Assembly (NCBI GenBank): GCA_003194525.1
Contig: NBIV01000254.1
Location: 50,164 to 114,163, forward strand
Reading direction: 5' to 3'
Source of the DNA: Gracilariopsis chorda
Taxonomy: Eukaryota > Rhodophyta > Florideophyceae > Gracilariales > Gracilariaceae
Length of the DNA stretch: 64,000 bases
In this document: positions 33,817-43,849 of the stretch, piece after piece
Layout of the letters: every line of letters begins with the position of its first letter
How positions within the stretch are numbered: position 1 is the stretch's first letter
Translations under genes and position numbers: made by a program
The notes under the pieces: generated by a model
Seen by the model: the letters and a program-made list of their open reading frames with translations, nothing else
What the model was told of the DNA's origin: nothing
Databases searched by the model: none

Positions 33817-34162
33817 ACGGCGTTTAGTGCACTGTATGGGAGGCACTGGGTGCTGTTTCATGCCGTTCGGTGACGTCATCGTTCACTTTGGTGAGAAGCT
33901 TCGGGCTTCCACACTTACGAAGAAAGGAAAAGGCGGTGGCAAGTTTACGTTCTTGTGCCGATCTCCACAGATTCAAAACGTGGCTTTCCACCCTCATGCC
34001 GGTACCGGGCACACGCATATTTGGGTCGGGTCTGACATTCACCCATATATAGACTATTCTGTCGATTTCATTACAGAAGAGGCCCTCAAGGGGCATTTAA
34101 GAAATGGTGTGGTATTTTGGGGTATTCCCACTCACCGTATGCCACCTGTCGTTCATCCGTGA
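33817..34162 (+). other. Right part of Harbinger interior after the Tc1 insertion
   Basis: A plus-strand frame of 111 codons (from 33827) ends at TGA 34160-34162, ahead of the right inverted repeat. No recognised domain. Confidence 0.25.
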
Positions 34163-34200
34163 ACTCACGTTCCGTTCACGCTTGTTAAGAACGAACCTCA

Positions 34201-34969
34201 GTCGTTGATGTCGAATGTTGCTGTGCTATGCTTGCTGTACACAAACAACGGGTGGTGATACAATTGTTTTGAATTTTAGGCACAGATCCACAATTGGGGC
34301 GAAGCAATTAACAGCTCAGGCAAAGAAAGGCCGTCCTGGGGAGAGAGCAAGAGGTTCGCAGGTTCACTAGGCCGTGCAATGCGGAACGAAGTAAATGGAG
34401 TGCCAAAAAGGATGGAATGGCTGAAGATCAAGTAGAAAAATGAGTTTAGGCTTCTCCAGTACTGGTTACAAAGAGAAGACGTTTTAGGGACGGACATACA
34501 AATTAAATAGTTGCCGAATTGAGCATGTTCTTGAGGTGGTAAGCGCAAATGGCAAAGTTGATCTCTTGCAGAACGAGATTAGTGTGAGGGCGCTCGAATT
34601 ACGTCAGGAACGCGCTGAGAACGGTTCGGAAACGATTGAGGCTGGACCCAATAATAGTCATAGAAGCGCAACGCGCTCCAGCAGAATCACGATTCTACTG
34701 AACTGGGATACTACTAAACGATGATTTAATTAGCGTTGGGCAGCTATCAAATTTCAGAGAAGCTCGATCTGACTTTTAGATGAAAAGAATAATCACATAC
34801 GGTGAGCGGAGTGCAAGTGACAACGAATAAAATGAAAGTAGTCACAAATAATCAGCGCTCAAAGCCATGTGTGGTCCACATTTGCGACATCAATGTGGAA
34901 CCAAATCTGTTGCGCAACGCACGAAGTTTTATGTTATCAAAGATAACTGTGTCGTCAGTATCACACAAG
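34201..34969. other. Unassigned region
   Basis: No clear gene. A 62-codon frame at 34536-34724 is Arg/Glu-rich (ALELRQERAENG) and could be a fragment of a transposon-encoded coiled-coil tail. That is a guess. Confidence 0.25.
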
Positions 34970-35395
34970 TGGCTCCATTGCGTGCTTCGCACGCGTTAAG
35001 TAGTGAGAGAAGCATTAGAGTGATAAGAGTATTTCAGTAGCATGTTTTGGGTAGTCAGTTTGTAGAATGCAAGTATTTTTGGGGAGTAAGAAGGGAGAAG
35101 AAAAGAAAAAATGAAAGAAAAAAGAAGAGGTTAACTTCCAGCTATCACGTTCGTCAACGAAAGAACTTTGGGGTACACCATATTCTTGGTAGAGATGCTA
35201 CTGGCAGGGGACAGGTCACGATTTTGGTCTGGTTGGTGGTCTGAGAAAAGGCGATGTAGAGATGGCCATGCGTGAAACAGCGATCACGCAAATCCAGTCT
35301 GATGCGACCACTATACGACTGAAACTGTGCCTTATTGGTATTGAGGGGAAAACAAACACGTACTGGGAACTGGGTCTGATTTACCAAATAAATAA
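34970..35395 (-). mobile_element. Truncated Helitron fragment (helicase 3' end)
   Basis: The sequence matches the helicase end and 3' flank of the full Helitrons (37600-37990 and 43680-44070) with about 10 percent divergence. It includes GCGTGCTTCGCACGC and the coding block for TQFPVRVCF..TNKAQ and the final PEV motif. It ends abruptly at about 35395. It is older than the tandem copies and non-functional. Confidence 0.75.
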
Positions 35396-35465
35396 AATTG
35401 TGTGTGCATAGAAAGTGCGCTTTCAGCTCCGTCATGCAACGAATGATCGAAGGCAATGGTAATAG

Positions 35466-35760
35466 GTGCTCTGCACGCGGGAGTTTCACGCCCGCGTGCA
35501 GAACCCCACACCGCCGCCGCATGCAGTTCGTAGATGCTGGTATGGCAATGGCATGCTTTGCACGAGGGCGTTTCACGCCCAGCGTGCAGACTGCCCCACC
35601 GCCTTGGCACGCAGTCTGCAGAGGCTGCTATGTCACACTACGCGTCTGGCGTGTAGATGAGATCGGGCGTTTCACGCCCCGCGTGCAGACTGCCCCACTT
35701 CCTCGGCACTCAGTCTGCAGACGCTGCTGTGTCACGCTACGCTTCGCGTTTGTAGATGAG
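35466..35760 (+). repeat. Three tandem ~100-bp units, each with a GGGCGTTTCACGCCC-type hairpin
   Basis: Units start near 35466, 35560 and 35660. Each has a hairpin around GTTTCACG (first: GCACGCGGG / CCCGCGTGC, 9-bp stem; later: GGGCGTTTCACGCCC), then GTGCAGA-TGCCCC and a CAGTCTGCAGA..GCTG block. ORFs crossing it repeat the motif FTPxVQTAPPP and are not supported as genes. Confidence 0.65.
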
Positions 35761-35969
35761 ATCTGCATATCTTAGCATTTGGAAGGAGAGTGCCACCATC
35801 GTGCAAATCGTAGTCGTTCGTAGCGTTTTCTTACATAGCATTATTGAACAGAGTTGTGCGCCGCCTGTAATATACCTTTCATTGCCATCAGAGGATCAGA
35901 TAGCCTCTTTAGACTCGTGTGGGAAGGTATTGTGGCTTCTATTGCATCGAATTTAAGCATAAACTGTAC

Positions 35970-36110
35970 ACCGACACCTAGCATTATCGCCCCTCGAATC
36001 ATGGCGTCTAGTATGATGGCGCGTAGCATCGTCGATCCTAGCATCGATGCGCTTAGGATTGTCGCGCCCAGCATCGTAGAGTCTAGCATTGTCTAGCATT
36101 CTTGTGCAGA
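35970..36110 (+). repeat. Degenerate 15-bp minisatellite
   Basis: About nine imperfect repeats around TAGCATCGTCGCGCC. They are visible in translation as a five-residue period on both strands (plus: PSIVE, minus: MLxxT). Scattered AGCATCGT and AGCATTGT units continue to about 36500, suggesting a longer eroded array. Confidence 0.55.
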
Positions 36111-36639
36111 ACCTCTTGGCGTGCTGCTCAGGTATTGTGGCTTCTATGGCATCGAGCATTGAGGATGAAGCTGTAAAGCATTGCTTGGTAAACGGAAGTA
36201 GAATCGTCGCGCATTCCACTATGGCCCATAAAGTGTTCATGTAGAACATGGTCAAGCATAGCCTTATGGCGCAGAGCATCGTAGAAGACAGCACTGCGTG
36301 TGGCAATTATGCAGCAAACTATGCTACTGTGCGGAAGTTAAACCTTTGCGTATACTGCAGCAGCGTAGAGCATCGTCGTGCCTAGCATTGTCGCACATCG
36401 AATCATTACGCATAGCTTTTTCCGTCTTACCATTGTCGGGCTTAGCATCATTGTAAAGAGCATGGTGATGTGGAGCGTTGGTTAAGAGATCACTGCGTAC
36501 TGCTCTATGGTTTACAGAAGTATAGAGGTGCCGGCAAGTAAATGCTTGTATACTTATGTCAAGCAATGTTTCATTTGTAGAGTAACTAAAGCAAAAGAAA
36601 GGGGAGACCTCAGCGCCCGAATGTCATGGCACGCTTTAG
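36111..36639. other. Eroded minisatellite and spacer
   Basis: Scattered GCAT/CGTCGT units and no credible gene. Confidence 0.3.
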
Positions 36640-37440
36640 TGTAGTGCCATTTTATTGGTGTGCATAACCATGGTGTAGTGTAGCGTGCAATGCCATTGGT
36701 GCACATGTCCGTTCAAAAATAGTAATTAAAACGGTCATGTGCACTGCACTGCAACGGCTCGGTTACTGTAGTGTAACGGGTGGGCTACTGTAGTCAAACG
36801 GCTAGGCTACTGTGGCGTGCAAAAGGCGCCAGGTGGAAACTTGTCGCATTATGCGGTGCAACATGGGGTGCAAAAACCGTAGGTTAACCACAGCGAAGGA
36901 GAACGCGAGCGCTCAGTGGGCGAGTGCATTGCACGCTTTTGTATAGCGTGCAATGCGATTGGTGCACATGACCGTTGAAAAATAGTAATTAAAACGGTCA
37001 TGTGCACTGCACTGCAACGGCTCGGTTACTGTAGTGTAACGGGTGGGCTACTCTGGTCAAACGGCTCGGCTACTGTGGCGTGCAAAAAGGCGCCAGGTGG
37101 AAACGTGTCGCATTATGCGGTGCAAGATGGGGTGCAAAAACCGTAGGTTAACCACAGCGAAGGAGAACGCGAGCGCTCAGTGGGCGAGTGCATTGCACGC
37201 TTTTGTATAGCGTGCAATGCGATTGGTGCACATGACCGTTGAAAAATATTAATTAAAACGGTCATGTGCACTGCACTGCAACGGCTCGGTTACTGTAGTG
37301 TAACGGGTGGGCTACTTTAGTCAAACGGGTAGGCTACTGTGGCGTGCAAAAGGCGCCAGGTGGAAACGTGTCGGATTATGCGGTGCAAGATGGCGTGCAA
37401 AAGGCGCCAGGTGGAAACGTGTCGCATTATGCGGTGCAAG
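36640..37440 (-). repeat. Three ~264-bp direct repeats with paired hairpins at the Helitron 3' side
   Basis: Copies begin near 36650, 36926 and 37190. The second holds an 11-bp perfect stem GCATTGCACGC (36926-36936 with 36946-36956) and a 15-bp perfect stem (36962-36976 with 36993-37007, GTGCACATGACCGTT). Similar sequence occurs once at each junction of the Helitron array (43281-43540; 49362-49620), so the unit belongs to the Helitron end and has been amplified here. Confidence 0.7.
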
Positions 37441-37769
37441 ATGCCTCTTGGAGCGCATAAAATGCCAAGTTTCCACTTGGCAGCCTCGTTCTCGATTTTG
37501 CAGCCAATGAGTGGGCGTTAGCTGACACACAGACACACAGACACACAGAAGGACAATCATTGTCTTTAGTAAGGGGGGACAAGTGGCTCCATTGCGTGCT
37601 TCGCACGCGTTAAGGAGTGAAAGAAGCATTAGAGTGAAAGGAGTATTTGAGTACCGTGTTTTGGGTAGTTTGTTTGTAGAATGCAAGTATTTTTGTGTAG
37701 TAAGAAGGGAGAAGAAAAGAAAAAAATGAAAGAAAAAAGAAGAGGTTTACTTAAAGCTATCAAGTTCGT

Positions 37770-39248
37770 CTACAAAAGAACTTCGGGGTACACTACATTA
37801 TTAGTAGCGGTGCTACCGGCAGGGAGACAGGCCACGATGTTGGACGGGTTGGTGGTCCGAGAAAAGGCGACGTACAGCTGGCCATGCGTGAAACAGCCAT
37901 CACGCAAATCCAGTCCGATGCGACCACTATACGACTGACCCTGTGCCTTATTGGTAGTGATGGCAAAACAAACACGTACTGGGAACTGGGTGCGAGTGAA
38001 GTTGGGAACCGGAAAGGTGTCGTCTCCAGGTCCACAGGGCATGCGCGGCAGGCAAAGTGCGTTGTCACGATTTACTCCAGAAGCGAGTCGAAGAAACAGT
38101 ACGTTACTTTGCATGTCTTCTACGGTATAGATGGCACCATTGACGTGGCCGTTTGAGGGATCCAAGTTGCGAAGGAGCATAACCACAAAGCCCTTTTTGA
38201 GTTTGAGGCGGTGGTCCGGCAGCGCTGACCCGGCAGTCAGAGTGTTGAGCATCTCGACAGGGTACTGCAGCGCGGCACCGTCGTCGTCGCTCACCTTGTC
38301 CGCACTGAGGTACGTGCGATACGCTCCAGGTATCATGTGGCCTACATAGTCGTTGAGCTCTGGTAGGCGATAGTTTCGTGCGGTTATAATCACCGTTGAC
38401 GTTAGCCTATATGCATCTTTGTACCTTTGAGCGATACCACGAAAGACCATACGGACCATGGTGCGGAACGACTCCACACATTGTACGGACTCTGGCAGGG
38501 TGAAGGGGTGCTTTGGCGGGACAGTGCCTGGCAGTCTGCCCTCTCCAATCTGCAAGAGCGTGTTTGGAAACTGCAGTGCCTCCTGTGTGGCTGTGGGGTC
38601 TCGACGGAGCGCAGAAAGGCGCATGTTCTCAGTCAATCTCAAGGTGCAAAAGTGAGAAAAGAGACTTGAGCGTTTGATGCATGCGTTGACGATCACTGAT
38701 CGAGAGGCGCCACGAACAACGGGAAGGATCTGCCGAAAGTCGCCAGAAAGCAATACGAACTTGCCTGCAAAGGGGAGCTGCGAGCGCGTTATGTCACGGA
38801 GAGTGCGGTCTACGGCTTCGACGCAGAAGCGGTGACACATTACGGTCTCGTCCCAGATAATGATGTCAACGTTCTTCATCCGAGTGGCCAGGTGCGAGTT
38901 GACCGGGATGTTGCACGTGCTCTCAGCGGTGGCTGGGACGGGAATCCTGAACACGGAGTGGGCCGTCCGACCGCCCTCAAGCAGTATGGCTGCTTCAGCA
39001 GACGTGGCTACCGTAAGGACGGACTTGCCACGAAGGCGTAACGTGGCCTTAATTTCCTTGGAGAGGAAGGTCTTGCCGGTTCCACCCGGAGCATCCAAGA
39101 AGAAAACGCAAGTGGTTGGTTGCGTTCGCGTAGAAGGACCACCAAGACCCTGCAAGCTCTCCGCGGACACGCCAGGAAGGATGGCCCCCACGACGGTATT
39201 GAACGCCAGACGCTGACGCTCATTGAAGAGAGGGACGGCAGCTTGCAC
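37770..39248 (-). CDS. Helitron copy 1: Pif1-like helicase domain
   Basis: The 492-codon frame has SF1B Pif1-family motifs: Walker A GGTGKT (residues 55-60), Walker B IIWDE (about 130-134), GDFRQILPV (169-177), TNKAQGQS (432-439) and YVAFSR (459-464). In Helitrons this domain is the C-terminal half of RepHel and unwinds the donor strand. The listed start is a GTG inside a longer frame. The same frame continues upstream to Rep past stops at 39276-39278, 39492-39494 and 39519-39521, so the real protein was probably a fusion. The domain is intact and nearly identical to copy 2 (three residue changes seen). Confidence 0.9.
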   Translation of the reverse strand: MQAAVPLFNERQRLAFNTVVGAILPGVSAESLQGLGGPSTRTQPTTCVFFLDAPGGTGKTFLSKEIKATLRLRGKSVLTVATSAEAAILLEGGRTAHSVFRIPVPATAESTCNIPVNSHLATRMKNVDIIIWDETVMCHRFCVEAVDRTLRDITRSQLPFAGKFVLLSGDFRQILPVVRGASRSVIVNACIKRSSLFSHFCTLRLTENMRLSALRRDPTATQEALQFPNTLLQIGEGRLPGTVPPKHPFTLPESVQCVESFRTMVRMVFRGIAQRYKDAYRLTSTVIITARNYRLPELNDYVGHMIPGAYRTYLSADKVSDDDGAALQYPVEMLNTLTAGSALPDHRLKLKKGFVVMLLRNLDPSNGHVNGAIYTVEDMQSNVLFLRLASGVNRDNALCLPRMPCGPGDDTFPVPNFTRTQFPVRVCFAITTNKAQGQSYSGRIGLDLRDGCFTHGQLYVAFSRTTNPSNIVACLPAGSTATNNVVYPEVLL

Positions 39249-39275
39249 AGTGTCGTTCAGCTCCGACTGGATTTG

Positions 39276-42200
39276 CTACGGAGACGGAGTTGGAGCGCGC
39301 AATTCCGGTAGGTTCTGCATGGGTGTCGGAAGACTGTACGATGACAGAGACGCCAGTGGGCCACCCATTTCTTGCAATGCCTTTTGCACTTCTAAGAGAA
39401 CGTAAGAGCTAGCTCTTTCGTCGTCGGCCAGTGCGTGCATCATGCCGCGATGTCGAGCGCGTATATCCTGCAGAAACATCGATAGATGCTGCTAACACAG
39501 AGAACGGGGGTCCGACGGTTAGCAGTAAAGCAAGATGGTGGTAAACAAATGAGAGAGCGGAATAAATGAGGATCGAAAGGACTCGCGTAGTGCCCGTCTC
39601 CACTCGCTGTCGTCGGCGAGAAGGCCCATGTTGAGGCAGGCCTCCCTGAAGCTATCACACTGCTGACCATCCACGTTGCGGAGGTGCTGAAAAGAAGTAG
39701 CACCCGCTGTGCGGGTCAAGAGTAAGCGGAGGTAGTACCGCTCACCCTCTCGTGGACTGGCAGTGTAAATGCGCCCAACTACATGCGCACCGCTGCCAGT
39801 GAAGTCGTATAGATTGGCTGCTGCAGCGGCGGCTGAGGAGGAGGTGGGCTGGCTTCGAGACACCGAACGACGTCGGAGACATGCACGCGGCTTCCAGCAT
39901 TTGTTTGATTTGTTCCAAGTAAAGTACCCCCGGAACCGGGCATAAGGGTTATGCCGTGCGCCGGGGTACTTTTGGTTGGCCACAAACCACTCAGTCAGCT
40001 TGGTTCCTGCCCGCTCTCTGTTAGCAGCAGAGTGCTCGTCGCCTTCCTGGAAGAACACCGTATGGTGATCTTTCAAGTGTACTTCAAGCCGCACGACGGG
40101 TGGATTGCGATCGACAATATCGAACGCAAGCATCCGCCACACTGCTTCGGAGGCTGACACATACCGTGCGTCCTGGAAGTTCTGGATCTCGTCATGGCGT
40201 CCGTTCTCATCTACAATCTCCATGGTGACTCTGTCGGAACCCTTGCAAACATACTTGAAGAGGTACTTGATACCGCCAAGTCGCGATACGCATAGCTCAA
40301 CGTTGATGTGGCATGCAAACCGGCGGAGAAGCTCTGGGCAATGTGGAACCACCCACGAATTGTCCAAAGTCACTACGCGCTGTCGACGGCCGACCCTGCA
40401 GCTTCGTTCCACAGACACCCCGCCCTCGGAAGTAGCGCGTCTTCTGTAGCTGATGTAGTACTCATTCTCAAGCTGTGCAGTTTCGGAGCGAAGCGGCTTC
40501 GGAAAGTGCTTCAAGCATGTCAGCTCGCGCATGCACAGCGCTGACCGGTTGCCTGCACCGCACGGATTGTGAATCATGTGCATGACCACCAACTCTTGTA
40601 AGGTGGCGTCGGAGGAAGGAGGAATCTCAGCTGAGATGAGCTCGTCAATGTGAGCAGGGTCTCGGAGCTGCTGCTTTGCATCTTCGTTGAGGAAGAAGAT
40701 AATGTGCGCGTGCGGTAGGCCTCGCTTTTGGAACTCGATTACCCGCACGTGAGCAAGAACGGCTCCAAAGAACTGTTCATCAATGACAAACGACATTAAG
40801 GCTTTCATCTTGAGACGAAACACTCGATCACAAAGATTGGGTCAATCGGGAGCGCGCTGATCATCGAACAGCGCCATGGTGATCTCAGGCCAGTTCGGAT
40901 TGCACGTCATCCTGAAAAAGATATCGGGGTGCCCAATGGTGTTGGATATAGCGATGATGTCGTGCATTTGCTGTCTCATGTATCGGTCACCTCCTACAAA
41001 TGTGGAGGGCAACACGAATAGTCGTCCAGCGCGAACAGCATCGGCCTCATCCACGCCCAGCAGAGAGTCACCCAGGCTCTCCCGCAGGAATGTATAGTCC
41101 GCAGCTCGAAGTCTGTCCTGGTTGTGTCGTAAGAAAGACAAACGCTCCGACTCAACCTTGCAGAACTGGTCAACCATGTACTGCTGGAAGAGCCGTTTGC
41201 CGCGTAGAATCGTACTGAACTCGGTCGGTCTCTCGAAAAGCTGCCACGAATAATACATCAGCGGAGTCCCCTTCTTCTCTCGCGAGGCGTTTGGTGGGCA
41301 ATACCTCATCTCAGGGTGCCATCCGTCCTGGCCACATGGGAACAAAAGAACGTAGCTCAAGGGATCGTACGATCTGTGACTGACGGGTATAGTGTCCAGC
41401 ACCTCATCACCATTTACAGTCAGCTCTCCACGCCTACGCACAACAATATCGCGCGTCCCAATCTCGCCGTCCTCATTCCCTGGAATTATGGCGGCTACTT
41501 GCGACGCTTTGGGCCCGTTGTAGCGACGAACATGCTCGCCGCGGGGTCGTCTATCAGCATGGATCACCATCTGATACGTATTTGCTGGCGTATCGCTGAT
41601 AGCCCACTCGCGCAGGCTGCAGAATGTCTGCACGTATGGATTGCCCGTGTGCAGCATGGCAGCCAACTGAGACAGCAGTTCCGGGTGGAGGCGGGGCAGC
41701 AACCCCGCTCACCTCGCATACTGCGCGTCATAGTCGGTGCCATGGATGTACACAGACAGAAATGCGGGCTGGACACCCTGAGCGGGAATGAGCGGACCCA
41801 TGTAGTGATAGATCTGTCCCTGCATGGTGATCGTGGGATTGAAGGTAGAGTCTCCTGAACCACGGCTCACCCAGTTTGCCTTGACGGAAGCCATAGACAT
41901 AACTGTGTTGTAGGCACGGATCTCAGCACGAAAGTGGTTCTCTCGGGGCCCAGTCGCAGTCAGCAGTTGGCGAAGAAGAGGCGGAGGCTCCAGAAGCGCA
42001 GGGAAGCTGAGATGCCCTTTTGCGCAGCACTGCGAGAAAAGAGGTTGCGAGCTGGAGCTGCTCAGAACCCTTTCCTGTTTGAAACGCAGTGCCTTGCAAA
42101 AGCGGCACTCGACATTAATGAGACCGAGGTCCATGTAGCCACTCTCGTCTACATCATCCGACTCAAACAATCGACGGGCGACATTTCGGCTCTCGCGCTC

Positions 42201-42662
42201 AGCTTCAAGACGTTGTTGTCGATCAGCTGTGCTCTCGAGCCCTCTTGATGTCTGTCTAGATGTTCTTTCAGAGTGACGGCGAGAATGTTCAGCAGCAGGG
42301 TCATCCTGTTGCCTTGCAGCACGATGGGCGGCAAGATCGCTTGCCTGACGATTTGCGCGAATATCTGGCATCTCTGAAGCTCGTGCCGAAGCAGTGGCTG
42401 TACGGTTGGCCTCACGAACGTCATCAGTGTGCGCGGCGGACGCTCTAGCCCTTCTTCTTCGCGCAAGTTCCCTATCAGCTGCTCTTCGTGCTTCACGCAG
42501 TTCCTCAGTTTCATTTGCCCTCCGTATGGCTGTTCGCTCTCTATTACGACGCCTTCTCTCTGCCTGTTGCTCACTGGACTCTGCTCGACGTCTTGCAGCA
42601 GTACGTTGACGGTTCTGCTCACGTGTTGCGTCGCCTGAAGCACTGGGCTGAGTTGGAGGCAT
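39276..42662 (-). pseudogene. Helitron copy 1: Rep part of RepHel, with nonsense mutations
   Basis: The start at 42662 (MPPTQPSAS) leads through a long Arg/Ala/Glu-rich segment, a CRFCKALRF..CCAKGHL zinc-like motif, and the Helitron_like_N region. The HUH nuclease motif (GLPHAHII) and the tyrosine pair (KYLFKYVCKG) lie in the 39519-40823 part. Two TGA stops at 41709-41711 and 40842-40844 replace CGA Arg codons of copy 2 (C to T changes). Stops at 39519, 39492 and 39276 are shared with copy 2. They fall in a 270-base stretch with a TACTGCTAAC branch-site-like motif and TTAG, so that part may be an intron. Confidence 0.85.
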
Positions 42663-43849
42663 TTTAAAACAACTTTAGCACACCACACAAAAGACAAACT
42701 GTCCAAAGACCGGCAAAGCAAAAATAGAAAAGAATGAAAAAAGAAAAAAAAGGATATGGTCGAGAAAAATTGTGCTACGGGCTGCCAAACCCTTTTATGC
42801 ACCTAGCACCGAAGTTTTGGATCGTTGCAGCGAAGATAAAATATCTTGACCACAAAGAAACCGCCTAGATTAGAAACTGACCTGTACAGAGTAAACAGGG
42901 GGCCGTGCCTGGAGAGTCTGCCAGGACTGCGAGATTTACAATCCCAAAATCGCTAGGAAACTCTGTGCTGGACGTACTTTAGTCCGAAGACCGTTTCCTT
43001 TTAACAGTTCCTTAGATCCAGACAGAGCCGCTGTTGCTCGACTCGTACTCTGTTGTCCCCTTTCTAGACTCTTCAAGGGCTACTCCTTCCGCGCAAAGCA
43101 CGTTTTGTGGGGAGCTATCGTACCTCACGTGAACGCCACCCAGAAATAGTTGCCGAACCAATTAAATCTGGATGACGAACGCGTTGTTTGGTGAGAAAGT
43201 TAAACTTAACAGATCCCGCCGGTACCGCCACCGTACCTTTTTCAGACGTCCTGACTCGCCCAGAGTGCTAGAACCCACACCGTAGGTTAACCACAGCGAA
43301 GGAGAACGCGAGTGCTCAGTGGGCGAGTGCTTTGCACGCTTTTGTATAGCGTGCAATGCGATTGGTGCATATGACCGTTGAAAAATAGTAATTAAAACGG
43401 TCATGTGCACTGCACTGCAACGGCTCGGTTACTGTAGTGTAACGGGTGGGCTACTTTAGTCAGACGGGTAGGCTACTGTGGCGTGCAAAAGGCGCCAGGT
43501 GGAAACGTGTCGCATTATGCGGTGCAAGATGCCTCTTGGAGCGCATAAAATGCCACGTTTCCACTTGGCAGCCTCCTTCTCGATTTTTCAGCCAATGAGT
43601 GAGCGTTAGCTGACACACAGACAGACAGACAAACTTCCGCTTTAGTATAAGTTGGGGGACAAGTGGCTCCATTGCGTGCTTCGCACGCGTTATGGAGTGA
43701 AAGAAGCATTAGAGTGAAAGGAGTATTTGGGTACCGTGTTTTGGGTAGTTTGTTTGTAGAATGCAAGTGTTTTTGTGTAGTAAGAAGGGAGAAGAAAAGA
43801 AAAAAATGAAAGAAAAAAGAAGAGGTTTACTTAAAGCTATCAAGTTCGT

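Larger units (their letters stand above)
29655..34197 (+). mobile_element. PIF/Harbinger-like transposon, outer layer of a three-level nest
   Basis: Terminal inverted repeats of 25 bp (29655-29679 and 34173-34197; outer sequence GGGCCGTTCTTAACAAGCG on the left) match at 23 of 25 positions. They are flanked by a 3-bp duplication TCA (29652-29654 and 34198-34200). A 3-bp duplication with GG-initial termini is typical of PIF/Harbinger. Without the nested Tc1 element (31332-33814) it would be about 2.06 kb. It holds a transposase-like N-terminus on plus and a Myb/SANT-like ORF on minus, the usual two-gene content of the superfamily. Subterminal GTGAAC/GTTCAC repeats occur at both ends. Confidence 0.8.
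37441..43280 (-). mobile_element. Helitron, tandem copy 1
   Basis: A rolling-circle transposon encoding a Rep-helicase in one minus-strand frame (42662 to 37770). It repeats head to tail with copy 2 at a period of about 6080 bp. Exact termini (5' TC, 3' CTRR) were not resolved; the junction with copy 2 is near 43281. Next to the helicase end, GCGTGCTTCGCACGC forms a small hairpin of the sort found near Helitron 3' ends. Confidence 0.85.

Noticed and set aside
35397-35775. 125-codon plus-strand ORF with repeated FTPxVQTAPPP
   Set aside because: Created by the three tandem hairpin units; not a protein family.
35466-37440. CRISPR-like arrays
   Set aside because: Repeats are direct tandem units without unique spacers, next to eukaryotic transposons; no cas genes.
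40876-42609. Plus-strand ORFs of 60-180 codons inside both Helitrons (also 46959-48689)
   Set aside because: Antisense to the well-supported RepHel frame and without motifs.
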